Assembly: GCA_026785865.1 (NCBI GenBank)
Contig: JAJAZG010000337.1
Coordinates: 1 to 6,129, forward strand
Length of the DNA: 6,129 nt
Reading direction: 5' to 3'
Source: Pseudanabaena sp. CAN_BIN31
Lineage (GTDB): Bacteria > Cyanobacteriota > Cyanobacteriia > Pseudanabaenales > Pseudanabaenaceae
Shown: piece after piece, positions 1-5,283 of the stretch
How the letters are laid out: every line of letters starts with the position of its first letter
How positions within the stretch are numbered: position 1 is the first letter of the stretch
Made by a program: the position numbers and the translations under genes
Notes under the pieces: generated by a model
The model's input: the letters and a program-made list of their open reading frames with translations, nothing else
What the model was told of the DNA's origin: nothing
The model's database searches: none

Positions 1-336
1 AAGGAGTTGGCTTTAAACTATGGCTATAAACTCAGTTATGAACGCCGTAAACAAATTGAGGGATCAATTAAAAAGCTAAGAGATGCGATCGCCAAAGAAG
101 ATGATGCGATGATTGATCGCGCTCAGTCAGAGTTGCAGGAAGCGCTCTATGCCCTATCGACTGAGCTTTATGCTGAAGATGAAGAAAATTATGATGATGA
201 GGATGACGATTTATTTGGTGGCATCCTTGAAAGTATCAGCAGTTTTGCGAGTCGCAATAAGCGCGGCAAAGACGAAGACGATCGCCGCCGTCCGAATACG
301 CGAGTGTCTTACGATGACGACGATGATTGGATGTAA
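1..336 (+). CDS. dnaK: DnaK (Hsp70 chaperone), C-terminal fragment
   Basis: The frame is open from the first base, so the 5' part lies outside the window and 111 residues plus a TAA stop are seen. The first ~55 residues form amphipathic helices (RRKQIEGSIKKLRDAIAKED, then SELQEALYALSTELY). This is the pattern of the helical lid of the Hsp70 substrate-binding domain in cyanobacterial DnaK proteins. Hsp70 uses ATP to bind and release unfolded proteins in the cytoplasm. After the lid comes an acidic, low-complexity tail (EDEENYDDEDDD, later YDDDDDWM) interrupted by a basic patch. It does not end in the EEVD-like or bacterial consensus tail but resembles the long divergent tails of cyanobacterial DnaK paralogues (DnaK1 type; from memory). 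The TTG at 7 is not a real start. Family assignment is fairly sure; the paralogue is not. Confidence 0.78.
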   Translation, partial: KELALNYGYKLSYERRKQIEGSIKKLRDAIAKEDDAMIDRAQSELQEALYALSTELYAEDEENYDDEDDDLFGGILESISSFASRNKRGKDEDDRRRPNTRVSYDDDDDWM

Positions 337-343
337 GTTTTAC

Positions 344-356
344 AGCGCTTTGCGCT
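344..356. repeat. Short hairpin with GCTTTGC apex
   Basis: A 5-bp inverted repeat, AGCGC-TTT-GCGCT, lies 7 bp after the DnaK stop codon. It is too short and has no T-run, so it is probably not a terminator alone. Its apex heptamer GCTTTGC is identical to that of the larger hairpins at 371-415 and 3949-3983. Confidence 0.45.
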
Positions 357-370
357 CAAACCAGAACCAA

Positions 371-415
371 TAAAATTTTTGAAAGGGTTGCTTTGCAACC
401 CTTTCAAAAATTTTA
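371..415. terminator. Bidirectional intrinsic terminator, perfect 21-bp stem
   Basis: Arms 371-391 and 395-415 are exact reverse complements around a TTT triloop (392-394). The core GAAAGGGTTGC is flanked by A-rich sequence on the left and T-rich sequence on the right, so it reads as an intrinsic terminator on both strands. It sits between the convergent dnaK (+) and S2P-like (-) genes and can serve both. The stem includes the AT tract. Confidence 0.8.
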
Positions 416-447
416 CTGTGGTTCGTTTTATCAGAAATTGGTGTAAC

Positions 448-2010
448 TCAGGGCAGAAGTCCGCCGCCACTGCCAATGCCCAAGCGTTCGGCAACGCCAG
501 AAGTGAGCGGCAACAAAGTAATCAACATCCAAAAGAGCGCGACAACACCCAAAGCTTCGCGATCGCCATCAAGTTCCGAAAATTCATTCAACATTGGACG
601 TTCAAGATCTCGTAATAGAATCAAGATAATGCCGCCCCAATAGAGCGCCAGTGGATTAATTACGGTGGCAATCACTAAGAAAATCAACGTTAATACCGTT
701 GTCCAACTTGTTGTACGTCGTCCATAAATCGATTGCACGATCCGACCACCATCTAGCTGACCTGCGGGCATCAAATTCAAGGCGGTGATTGCCGAGCCAA
801 GCCAACCCAAAATTACTAATGGATGAATTGAAATAAAACTCGCATGTAAAGCCTCACCAAGAAAGATCTTAGCTAAGGTTCCTGCTAGTACCGATGCTTG
901 AAAAATTTGACTGGGAATATCAATACTGCCGATACCGATCGCCGATAAACGCAAACCTACCAGCAACAGAATCAAAGATAGCAATCCACTTGCTAAGGCT
1001 GGGGCGATCGCAATATCAAACAGGGCAGTTCGATTTGGCAACGGCGAAGAAATTCGACTAAATGCACCGAACGATCCTAATTGTGATGAAGGCAAGAGAA
1101 AGGGCAAACTCATAGTTACTTTATATTTCTTTGCCATCAGACGCATTGCCAACTCACGCAAACCTAAAATCGCACCAATACCAAGGGCAAAGGGCAAGCC
1201 CACGAAATATTCTTGAGGCGTTTGTACCACAGGTACACCCGCAACTAACGCGCCCAAGTTCAATGCTGTATAGCCATTCGCCACAATCAACACCGCAATC
1301 AATACTTTTTGAGGAATCGTATTGTTGTCAATAGTGCTAACTCGGCTAGGCAGCATAATCACGACAGGTTTACGATCTTGACCTTCTACCAAAAACAGAT
1401 TGTATTTATCGCCAAGGCGATCGCTCAAGGATTTGGTAAGCCGCGCATGAACAACATCAGGCTCACCGCGCAAATTACCTTTAAAAATTGCCCCTTCTTG
1501 ATAGGGAATCGTTTCGGTGACGTAATAAGTCTCAATCCCAAAAATCCCCTGCATTAATTTCATATCTTCCGCAGGTACGGCTTTAAACATTTTTAGCTGC
1601 ATCTTGTCCTGAGACATTGCCAAAGCAATCGGGGCGATCGGCGGACTATTGGCTAAATTATCGGGAGAATTATTGGCAGAATTAGAGCGATCGCCACTAG
1701 ATGCGAGATCTTGTTTGAGCTTCTGCTCGATCGCTGATCTTTCCTCAGCCACGACTTTGCGTAATTGATTGCTAATCGCCACATAGGCGATCGCCGAACC
1801 GAGTAATAAAAATAATAGCGTTGTGAAATTTATAAAAACACCCGACACAAACAAGCCAAAGTAAACTAACCAAGGCGACATCAGCGCCACAAATTGCAGC
1901 CAAGAGAGTAACCCAAGCTTGCCAAACTTGCGGGAACGAAAATATCCCCAGCCTAGCAAAGCGATGGTGAGTACAAATACGGCGATCGGAAGAAGTGGAG
2001 TTGACATCAT
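448..2010 (-). CDS. M50/site-2-protease family membrane protein, predicted pseudoprotease
   Basis: 520 residues. Hydrophobic segments lie near 5-24, 37-58, 60-80, 235-260, 268-290, 333-355, 370-410 and 435-467, with one near the C-terminus at 485-503. A soluble, Ser/Asn-rich domain spans about 85-230. The order (N-terminal membrane segments, soluble domain, S2P core) resembles cyanobacterial homologues of plant EGY proteins. The core keeps LPFLLPSSQLGSFGAFSRI (302-320) and the third-ligand motif NLMPAGQLDGG (412-422, Asp420). The zinc motif HExxH is replaced by RELAM at 285-289: both His are gone and only Glu286 remains. S2P enzymes cut substrates within the membrane using zinc, so this protein is inferred to be inactive, perhaps a regulator or chaperone as proposed for plant EGY3. 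Two Met codons start the frame (2008-2010 and 2005-2007) and no clear Shine-Dalgarno is seen. Active family members also keep His residues, so the call rests on the rest of the core. Confidence 0.85.
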   Translation of the reverse strand: MMSTPLLPIAVFVLTIALLGWGYFRSRKFGKLGLLSWLQFVALMSPWLVYFGLFVSGVFINFTTLLFLLLGSAIAYVAISNQLRKVVAEERSAIEQKLKQDLASSGDRSNSANNSPDNLANSPPIAPIALAMSQDKMQLKMFKAVPAEDMKLMQGIFGIETYYVTETIPYQEGAIFKGNLRGEPDVVHARLTKSLSDRLGDKYNLFLVEGQDRKPVVIMLPSRVSTIDNNTIPQKVLIAVLIVANGYTALNLGALVAGVPVVQTPQEYFVGLPFALGIGAILGLRELAMRLMAKKYKVTMSLPFLLPSSQLGSFGAFSRISSPLPNRTALFDIAIAPALASGLLSLILLLVGLRLSAIGIGSIDIPSQIFQASVLAGTLAKIFLGEALHASFISIHPLVILGWLGSAITALNLMPAGQLDGGRIVQSIYGRRTTSWTTVLTLIFLVIATVINPLALYWGGIILILLRDLERPMLNEFSELDGDREALGVVALFWMLITLLPLTSGVAERLGIGSGGGLLP

Positions 2011-2092
2011 AAGAATAAATTACAGGAAATCTTAGAAATTATTGAAGACAAGCCACAATTCCCTAAGACTTCTGACTAGTTTGGCGGTGTTT

Positions 2093-2206
2093 TATAGCTG
2101 TCGCCAAGTATGTTAAGCCCTAAGACCCAAGAGGTAGATGCGTCGCTCCGCGCCGCATCTACCTCTTGGGTCTCAGTTTGTTTTAATACAAATGGCGACA
2201 GCTATA
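2093..2206. mobile_element. MITE-like element with nested inverted repeats
   Basis: The ends are a perfect 14-bp terminal inverted repeat: TATAGCTGTCGCCA (2093-2106) and its reverse complement at 2193-2206. Inside is a second, longer inverted repeat (2123-2173). The 114-bp unit has no coding capacity. The outer ends start and finish with TA, which would fit TA-targeting insertion (IS630/Tc1-mariner type), though a clean target duplication cannot be proven from one copy. The form is that of a miniature inverted-repeat element that depends on a transposase elsewhere. It could alternatively be a structured RNA or regulatory palindrome between the two genes. Confidence 0.55.
2123..2173. repeat. 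Perfect 20-bp inverted repeat inside the MITE-like element
   Basis: Arms 2123-2142 and 2154-2173 are exact reverse complements. In the 11-nt centre, CGC-TCC-GCG (2144-2152) adds three further pairs after one T/C mismatch. This leaves a TCC triloop and a GCTCCGC apex (2145-2151). A short T-run (GTTTGTTTT, 2177-2184) follows on the + strand, so weak terminator activity is possible. Confidence 0.75.
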
Positions 2207-2241
2207 TATCACTTTAGCGATAAACCGTAATCCCTTGGTCA

Positions 2242-2289
2242 GAAAGTTTTTGAAATAACTCGCATATTTCAGTTATTTTCAAAACTTTC
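2242..2289. repeat. Imperfect 19-bp hairpin upstream of cysA
   Basis: Arms 2242-2260 and 2271-2289 match at 17 of 19 positions (GAAAGTTTT, two mismatches, then AAATAACT) around a 10-nt loop. It has no T-run and no GCTNNGC apex, so it differs from the other hairpins here. It could be a regulator-binding site, a leader structure, or a decayed terminator or element end. Function unknown. Confidence 0.55.
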
Positions 2290-2408
2290 GCGATTTTCTG
2301 TTAGCGTCAAGTATTGTAATATGAGATTATATCTAATCAACGGTAAATACACAGGCTAACTGTGGATTTGCAAAAGCTTTTATGAAAGCGATCGCGTCAA
2401 GATAATTT

Positions 2409-2418
2409 GAGGTAAGGG
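2409..2418 (+). promoter_or_regulatory. Ribosome binding site for cysA (decides a GTG start)
   Basis: GAGG (2409-2412) and AAGG (2414-2417) lie 10 and 5 nt before the GTG at 2423. They support the GTG as the start. The N-terminus it gives, MGIVVENVVKQFG, matches the usual CysA beginning. Confidence 0.55.
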
Positions 2419-2422
2419 CAGC

Positions 2423-3439
2423 GTGGGCATTGTTGTAGAAAATGTAGTTAAGCAGTTTGGTGATTTTTTAGCCCTAGACAATATCAATCTTGAGGTCAAA
2501 ACTGGCTCATTGGTAGCTTTATTAGGTCCATCTGGTTCTGGCAAATCTACCCTGTTAAGACTAATCGCAGGCTTGGAAACCCCCGATCGCGGCAAGATTT
2601 TTCTGACAGGCAAAGATGCCACCGATCAAGATGTACGCGATCGCAATATTGGCTTTGTGTTTCAGCACTATGCCCTTTTCAAACACATGACTATCCGCAA
2701 AAATATTGCCTTTGGTCTAGAAATTCGCAAAGAACCGAAAGCCAAAATTGCCGATCGCGTCGAAGAATTGCTAGAGCTAGTCCAACTAAAAGGTTTAGGC
2801 AATCGCTATCCGTCGCAGCTATCGGGCGGACAACGCCAACGAGTCGCCCTCGCCCGCGCCCTTGCTGTCCAGCCCAGTGTCTTACTCCTCGATGAACCCT
2901 TTGGCGCACTAGATGCTAAAGTCCGCAAAGAACTACGGGCTTGGCTGCGCCGCCTCCATGATGAAGTGCATGTGACCACCGTATTTGTCACCCACGACCA
3001 AGAAGAGGCGATGGAAGTATCTGATGAAATCGTGGTGATGAATAAAGGCAGAATCGAGCAGATCGGTACACCTGCGAATGTGTACGATAATCCCGCTACG
3101 CCTTTTGTGATGAGCTTTATTGGCCCTGTGAATGTACTCCCCGCCAATCGCGATCGCGTAACTGAATTCCATCAACACAGTGCCAGTGAAGATGTTTATA
3201 TCCGTCCCCGCGATATTCATATAGAAATCGCTGCAACCAGCACTTCTATATCCGCTAGAATCACCAGACTGATTCATCTAGGTTGGGAAGTTCAAGCTGA
3301 AATGGTTCTAGGCGATGGGCAGATTTTAACTGCTCACCTAACTCGCGAACGTTTTGATGAGTTAAAGTTACAACCGCAGCAATATGTCTACATCGAGCCA
3401 AAAGAAGCAAAGTCATTTCCACTTGATTATTCCATCTAA
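2423..3439 (+). CDS. cysA: Sulfate/thiosulfate ABC transporter ATP-binding protein
   Basis: 338 residues with a complete ABC ATPase domain: Walker A GPSGSGKST (35-43), Q-loop Gln81, signature LSGGQ (133-137), Walker B VLLLDE (153-158), D-loop GALD (161-164) and H-loop His191. The C-terminal ~100 residues form a TOBE-like regulatory domain that ends KEAKSFPLDYSI. The stretch FVFQHYALFKHMT and the C-terminus are typical of cyanobacterial CysA. A CysA dimer on the inner face of the membrane hydrolyses ATP to drive import of sulfate or thiosulfate through CysT/CysW, fed by a periplasmic binding protein. Length is normal. None of those partner genes is next to it, so it stands alone as a transcription unit closed by a 31-bp hairpin. 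Sulfur-dependent regulation is expected but no operator was identified. Other substrates (molybdate, for example) are possible but less likely. Confidence 0.93.
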   Translation: MGIVVENVVKQFGDFLALDNINLEVKTGSLVALLGPSGSGKSTLLRLIAGLETPDRGKIFLTGKDATDQDVRDRNIGFVFQHYALFKHMTIRKNIAFGLEIRKEPKAKIADRVEELLELVQLKGLGNRYPSQLSGGQRQRVALARALAVQPSVLLLDEPFGALDAKVRKELRAWLRRLHDEVHVTTVFVTHDQEEAMEVSDEIVVMNKGRIEQIGTPANVYDNPATPFVMSFIGPVNVLPANRDRVTEFHQHSASEDVYIRPRDIHIEIAATSTSISARITRLIHLGWEVQAEMVLGDGQILTAHLTRERFDELKLQPQQYVYIEPKEAKSFPLDYSI

Positions 3440-3443
3440 AAAT

Positions 3444-3508
3444 TCAATACAACCCAAAAAGCTGTAGCACACGCTGCGCGTGTGCTACAGCTTTTTGGGT
3501 TGTATTGA
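3444..3508. terminator. Perfect 31-bp hairpin after cysA, bidirectional terminator
   Basis: Arms 3444-3474 and 3478-3508 are exact reverse complements around a TGC triloop. The GC-rich core (GCTGTAGCACACGC) is flanked by A5 on the left and T5 on the right, giving terminator form on both strands. It starts 5 nt after the cysA stop. The stem runs well past the T-run into TTGGGTTGTATTGA, much longer than a terminator needs. The apex is GCTGCGC. Confidence 0.75.
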
Positions 3509-3567
3509 TATGGCGATCGCGTCAGGTTTTGAACGACTATAGGGGGATTTCGTATATTGATATTTGG

Positions 3568-3581
3568 TATAAACTATAAAC
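3568..3581 (+). promoter_or_regulatory. Possible -10 region, tandem TATAAAC
   Basis: Two tandem copies of TATAAAC (3568-3574, 3575-3581) lie 26-39 nt before the start at 3607. Either could be a -10 box (TATAAA) giving a short leader. A TTGATA at 3557-3562 is too close (12 nt) to be a standard -35, so the promoter is only suggested. Confidence 0.3.
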
Positions 3582-3593
3582 TAAAAGTTATTC

Positions 3594-3598
3594 AGGAG
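3594..3598 (+). promoter_or_regulatory. Ribosome binding site AGGAG
   Basis: AGGAG ends 8 nt before the ATG at 3607. It supports this start for the small secreted protein. Confidence 0.7.
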
Positions 3599-3606
3599 CT
3601 AAAACC

Positions 3607-3930
3607 ATGATTTTAAAGACTATATCTCTAGCCGCAACGAGTTTAATATCACTAGCAATATTTGCATCGGCTGGCGCGATCGCCCAAGTTAATAATGCAT
3701 CAACTCTCTCAGAACAAACCTTACGCGAAGCTCAACAGCAAGAAAAATCGCCCTTAAGTGTTGGCGGTAGTAATCTGAACTTACTACAACTAATTAACAA
3801 CCTTAATCTTGCTGGCGGCAAATCTTCTGAGCAGTTTCGAGCAAGTCAATCCGAATCTTTTGACGAAGCTGTCTCCAACTTTAGAAATCAACAACAGCGC
3901 GAGATTAAATTTTCTATTCCAAACAAATAG
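3607..3930 (+). CDS. Small exported protein of unknown function
   Basis: 107 residues. An N-terminal signal peptide is clear: Lys4, a hydrophobic core at about 5-22, and an AxA site (Ala24-Ile25-Ala26) before Gln27. The mature part is about 81 residues, rich in Gln, Asn, Ser and Leu, without Cys. It has a Gln/Glu-rich stretch (REAQQQEKSP), an Asn/Leu-rich stretch (NLNLLQLINNLNLAGG), and a polar C-terminus (NFRNQQQREIKFSIPNK). No known domain is recognised. It is predicted to be released to the periplasm or thylakoid lumen, or secreted. A strong Shine-Dalgarno and its own terminator (3949-3983) argue that it is a real, monocistronic gene. Nothing around it suggests a role. Confidence 0.75.
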   Translation: MILKTISLAATSLISLAIFASAGAIAQVNNASTLSEQTLREAQQQEKSPLSVGGSNLNLLQLINNLNLAGGKSSEQFRASQSESFDEAVSNFRNQQQREIKFSIPNK

Positions 3931-3948
3931 TCTAGCGATCGCCAAATA

Positions 3949-3983
3949 AAAAGAGAGAGGATGCTTTGCATCCTCTCTCTTTT
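3949..3983. terminator. Bidirectional terminator, perfect 16-bp stem
   Basis: Arms 3949-3964 and 3968-3983 (AAAAGAGAGAGGATGC and its complement) pair perfectly around a TTT triloop. A- and T-runs flank the core on the two sides. It lies between the convergent small secreted protein (+) and TPR protein (-). The apex GCTTTGC is the same as at 371-415. Confidence 0.75.
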
Positions 3984-3995
3984 ATTTAGTTTGCT

Positions 3996-4050
3996 GTAGC
4001 GCGGGCATCCTGCCTGCATCAACACAATGCAAGCGAGACGCTTGCGCTAC
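3996..4050. repeat. Composite repeat: two small hairpins within a 24-nt imperfect inverted repeat
   Basis: The outer arms 3996-4019 and 4027-4050 begin and end with a shared GTAGCGC/GCGCTAC and meet at GCAT/ATGC around a 7-nt loop. Their middles differ at about six positions, all transitions. Each arm is also a hairpin on its own: GCGGGCA-TCC-TGCCTGC on the left (one mismatch) and GCAAGCG-AGA-CGCTTGC on the right (perfect). Sequences of this GTAGCGC...GCGCTAC type are, as I recall, dispersed repeats in filamentous cyanobacteria. Function unknown. Confidence 0.65.
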
Positions 4051-4087
4051 TGGATTGATAAGGAGATATTCGTTTTGAGAAATCACC

Positions 4088-4882
4088 TTATTTCAAGGTC
4101 AAAAACTTTTCGAGAGCCGTGACCATTGATGGCGGCCAACGACGAATATTTTTTACCCAACTGATATCGCGATATCGCGGATCGAGATTTGTTACAGATA
4201 CCCAATTACTTTCAGCTTCACCTTGCTGTTTATTTGCCCAGAGCGCCGCAGTCAGCGCCGCACGCACATCGGTGAAATTGGGATATTTGCGTAATATATT
4301 TTTCATGGCTTTAATCGCTTCATCAGTCTTACCGACTTGATACAAAGCGATCGCATTATTGCCAAAGGCCGTACTAAAACGCGAATTGACCTTCATCGCT
4401 GTTTGATAATCCGCGATCGCCTCTTCCCATTTGCCTAAACCTGCCTGAGCATTACCGCGATTGTTATACGCCGCCGCATCTTTAGGATCGATCGCTAAAA
4501 CATGATCGTAATCCGCGATCGCCTCTTCCCATTTTCCTAAACTTTCCAAAGCCGCGCCCCGATTGAGATAGGGATCGGGATAATTGGGAGCAAGCTCGAC
4601 AGATCTGTTATAGTCTGCAAGCGCTTCTTGCGTGAGGTTTTGACTCATTTTCGAGTTGCCGCGATTACTCCAACCTGCGGCATTATCTGGATAGAGCTTA
4701 ATTAAGTCTGTCCAATATCCCTCTGCGTCCGTAAATTTACCCGCATCCGTGGCAGCAAAAGCTTTTTTGACTAACGCATCAAGTTGATTTGACTCAGCTT
4801 CAGTAATATTGAGTTGCGCCTGTACTGGTGCAGCATGAAAAAATAAAAATATGGCAAGAAAAATTGTAAGTATTGAATGCAT
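4088..4882 (-). CDS. Exported tetratricopeptide-repeat (TPR) protein
   Basis: 264 residues from the ATG at 4880-4882. This start gives a good signal peptide (hydrophobic core 4-16, cleavage after Val20-Gln21-Ala22). A longer frame to 5008 would overlap the divergent gene and bury the signal. The mature part is a TPR array of about 34 residues per unit: ~33-66, 67-100, 101-134, 135-168, 169-202, and a degenerate one at ~203-236. TPR hallmarks are clear, for example YLNRGAALESLGKWEEAIADY and YNNRGNAQAGLGKWEEAIADY. A short tail (WVKNIRRWPPSMVTALEKFL) follows. TPRs form helical scaffolds that bind other proteins, so this is probably a periplasmic or lumenal assembly or binding factor. The partner is unknown. 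It shares a terminator with the gene at 3607-3930 and has no operon partner. Confidence 0.85.
   Translation of the reverse strand: MHSILTIFLAIFLFFHAAPVQAQLNITEAESNQLDALVKKAFAATDAGKFTDAEGYWTDLIKLYPDNAAGWSNRGNSKMSQNLTQEALADYNRSVELAPNYPDPYLNRGAALESLGKWEEAIADYDHVLAIDPKDAAAYNNRGNAQAGLGKWEEAIADYQTAMKVNSRFSTAFGNNAIALYQVGKTDEAIKAMKNILRKYPNFTDVRAALTAALWANKQQGEAESNWVSVTNLDPRYRDISWVKNIRRWPPSMVTALEKFLTLK
4407..4542 (-). repeat. 34-nt direct repeat in the TPR coding sequence
   Basis: Positions 4407-4440 and 4509-4542 are identical except for one base. They encode LGKWEEAIADY plus flanking residues in TPR units 3 and 4. The spacing is 102 nt, exactly one 34-codon TPR, and each copy contains a HIP1 site. 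This fits recent unit duplication or gene conversion. Confidence 0.7.
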
Positions 4883-4939
4883 GGGGATTAGATTCCGTAA
4901 GTTATGCTTAGCTAAAATAATGAAGATTACTATATAGAA
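4883..4939. promoter_or_regulatory. 57-bp divergent promoter region
   Basis: The region lies between the start codons of the TPR gene (-) and the HicB-like gene (+), so both promoters must lie here or reach into the neighbouring genes. It is AT-rich, with TAAAAT (4913-4918) a possible -10 on +. No Shine-Dalgarno is evident for either gene. If the HicB-like protein binds its own promoter, the operator would be here and could also affect the TPR gene. Confidence 0.35.
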
Positions 4940-5281
4940 ATGGAAATTCTGAATTACAAAGGTTATGCAGGAGATGTGGAAATCGATAGCGATGCCAACG
5001 TTCTCCACGGTCGAGTTTTAGACATTAGAGACTTAATCACGTTTCAGGGAAAGACAGTTGAAGAAATTAAACTTGACTTTCAAGATTCTGTTGATGATTA
5101 CTTAGCGTTTTGTGCAGAATTGGGTAAAGATCCTGAGAATCCATATTCAGGTAAATTACTTTTTCAGACTACGCCTGAGCATCACCGACTAATTCATCTT
5201 GCAGCGACTAAAGTCGGTAAAAGTATTAATGCATGGATGGATGAAGTCCTAACTCAGGAAGCTAAACAAATAATTAATTAA
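4940..5281 (+). CDS. HicB-family antitoxin-like protein, no HicA partner
   Basis: 113 residues. Residues ~3-65 match the HicB N-terminal fold (YKGYAGDVEIDSDANVLHGR, then FQGKTVEEIKLDFQDSVDDY). Residues ~71-105 match the ribbon-helix-helix DNA-binding part (GKLLFQTTPEHHRLIHLAAT, KSINAWMDEVL). In type II HicAB modules HicB neutralises the HicA mRNA-cutting toxin and represses its own promoter. Here no HicA-like frame (normally 60-80 residues, just upstream or downstream) is found: upstream is the divergent TPR gene, and 2 bp downstream a convergent gene ends. It may be an orphan regulator, or may answer to a HicA elsewhere. The start is the only reasonable ATG; no strong ribosome site is seen. 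Confidence 0.82.
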   Translation: MEILNYKGYAGDVEIDSDANVLHGRVLDIRDLITFQGKTVEEIKLDFQDSVDDYLAFCAELGKDPENPYSGKLLFQTTPEHHRLIHLAATKVGKSINAWMDEVLTQEAKQIIN

Positions 5282-5283
5282 TA

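Larger units (their letters stand above)
2011..2422. other. 412-bp intergenic region between divergent genes
   Basis: This non-coding stretch separates the S2P-like gene (-) from cysA (+) and must hold the promoters of both. It contains a MITE-like element (2093-2206), a second hairpin (2242-2289), and an AT-rich tract at about 2314-2340 that could hold a -10 box (for example TATATC) for cysA. No convincing -35/-10 pair could be assigned on either strand. The segment 2011-2092 shows nothing recognisable. Confidence 0.6.

Noticed and set aside
379..615. Open frame on + (78 codons)
   Set aside because: It starts inside the terminator hairpin and runs antisense to the S2P-like gene; no ribosome site or recognisable product.
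2691..3277. Several open frames on - opposite cysA
   Set aside because: They are antisense shadows of the strongly conserved cysA frame, with compositions typical of such shadows.
4163..4176. 14-bp perfect palindrome GATATCGCGATATC
   Set aside because: It lies within TPR coding sequence and is explained by the codons for an Arg-Tyr-Arg-Asp-Ile stretch; no reason to treat it as a regulatory site.
4883..5008. N-terminal extension of the TPR protein to an ATG at 5008
   Set aside because: It overlaps the divergent HicB-like gene and would place the signal peptide internally; the ATG at 4882 gives a normal exported protein.
4883..5281. A complete HicAB toxin-antitoxin module
   Set aside because: No HicA-like frame is present on either side of the HicB-like gene.
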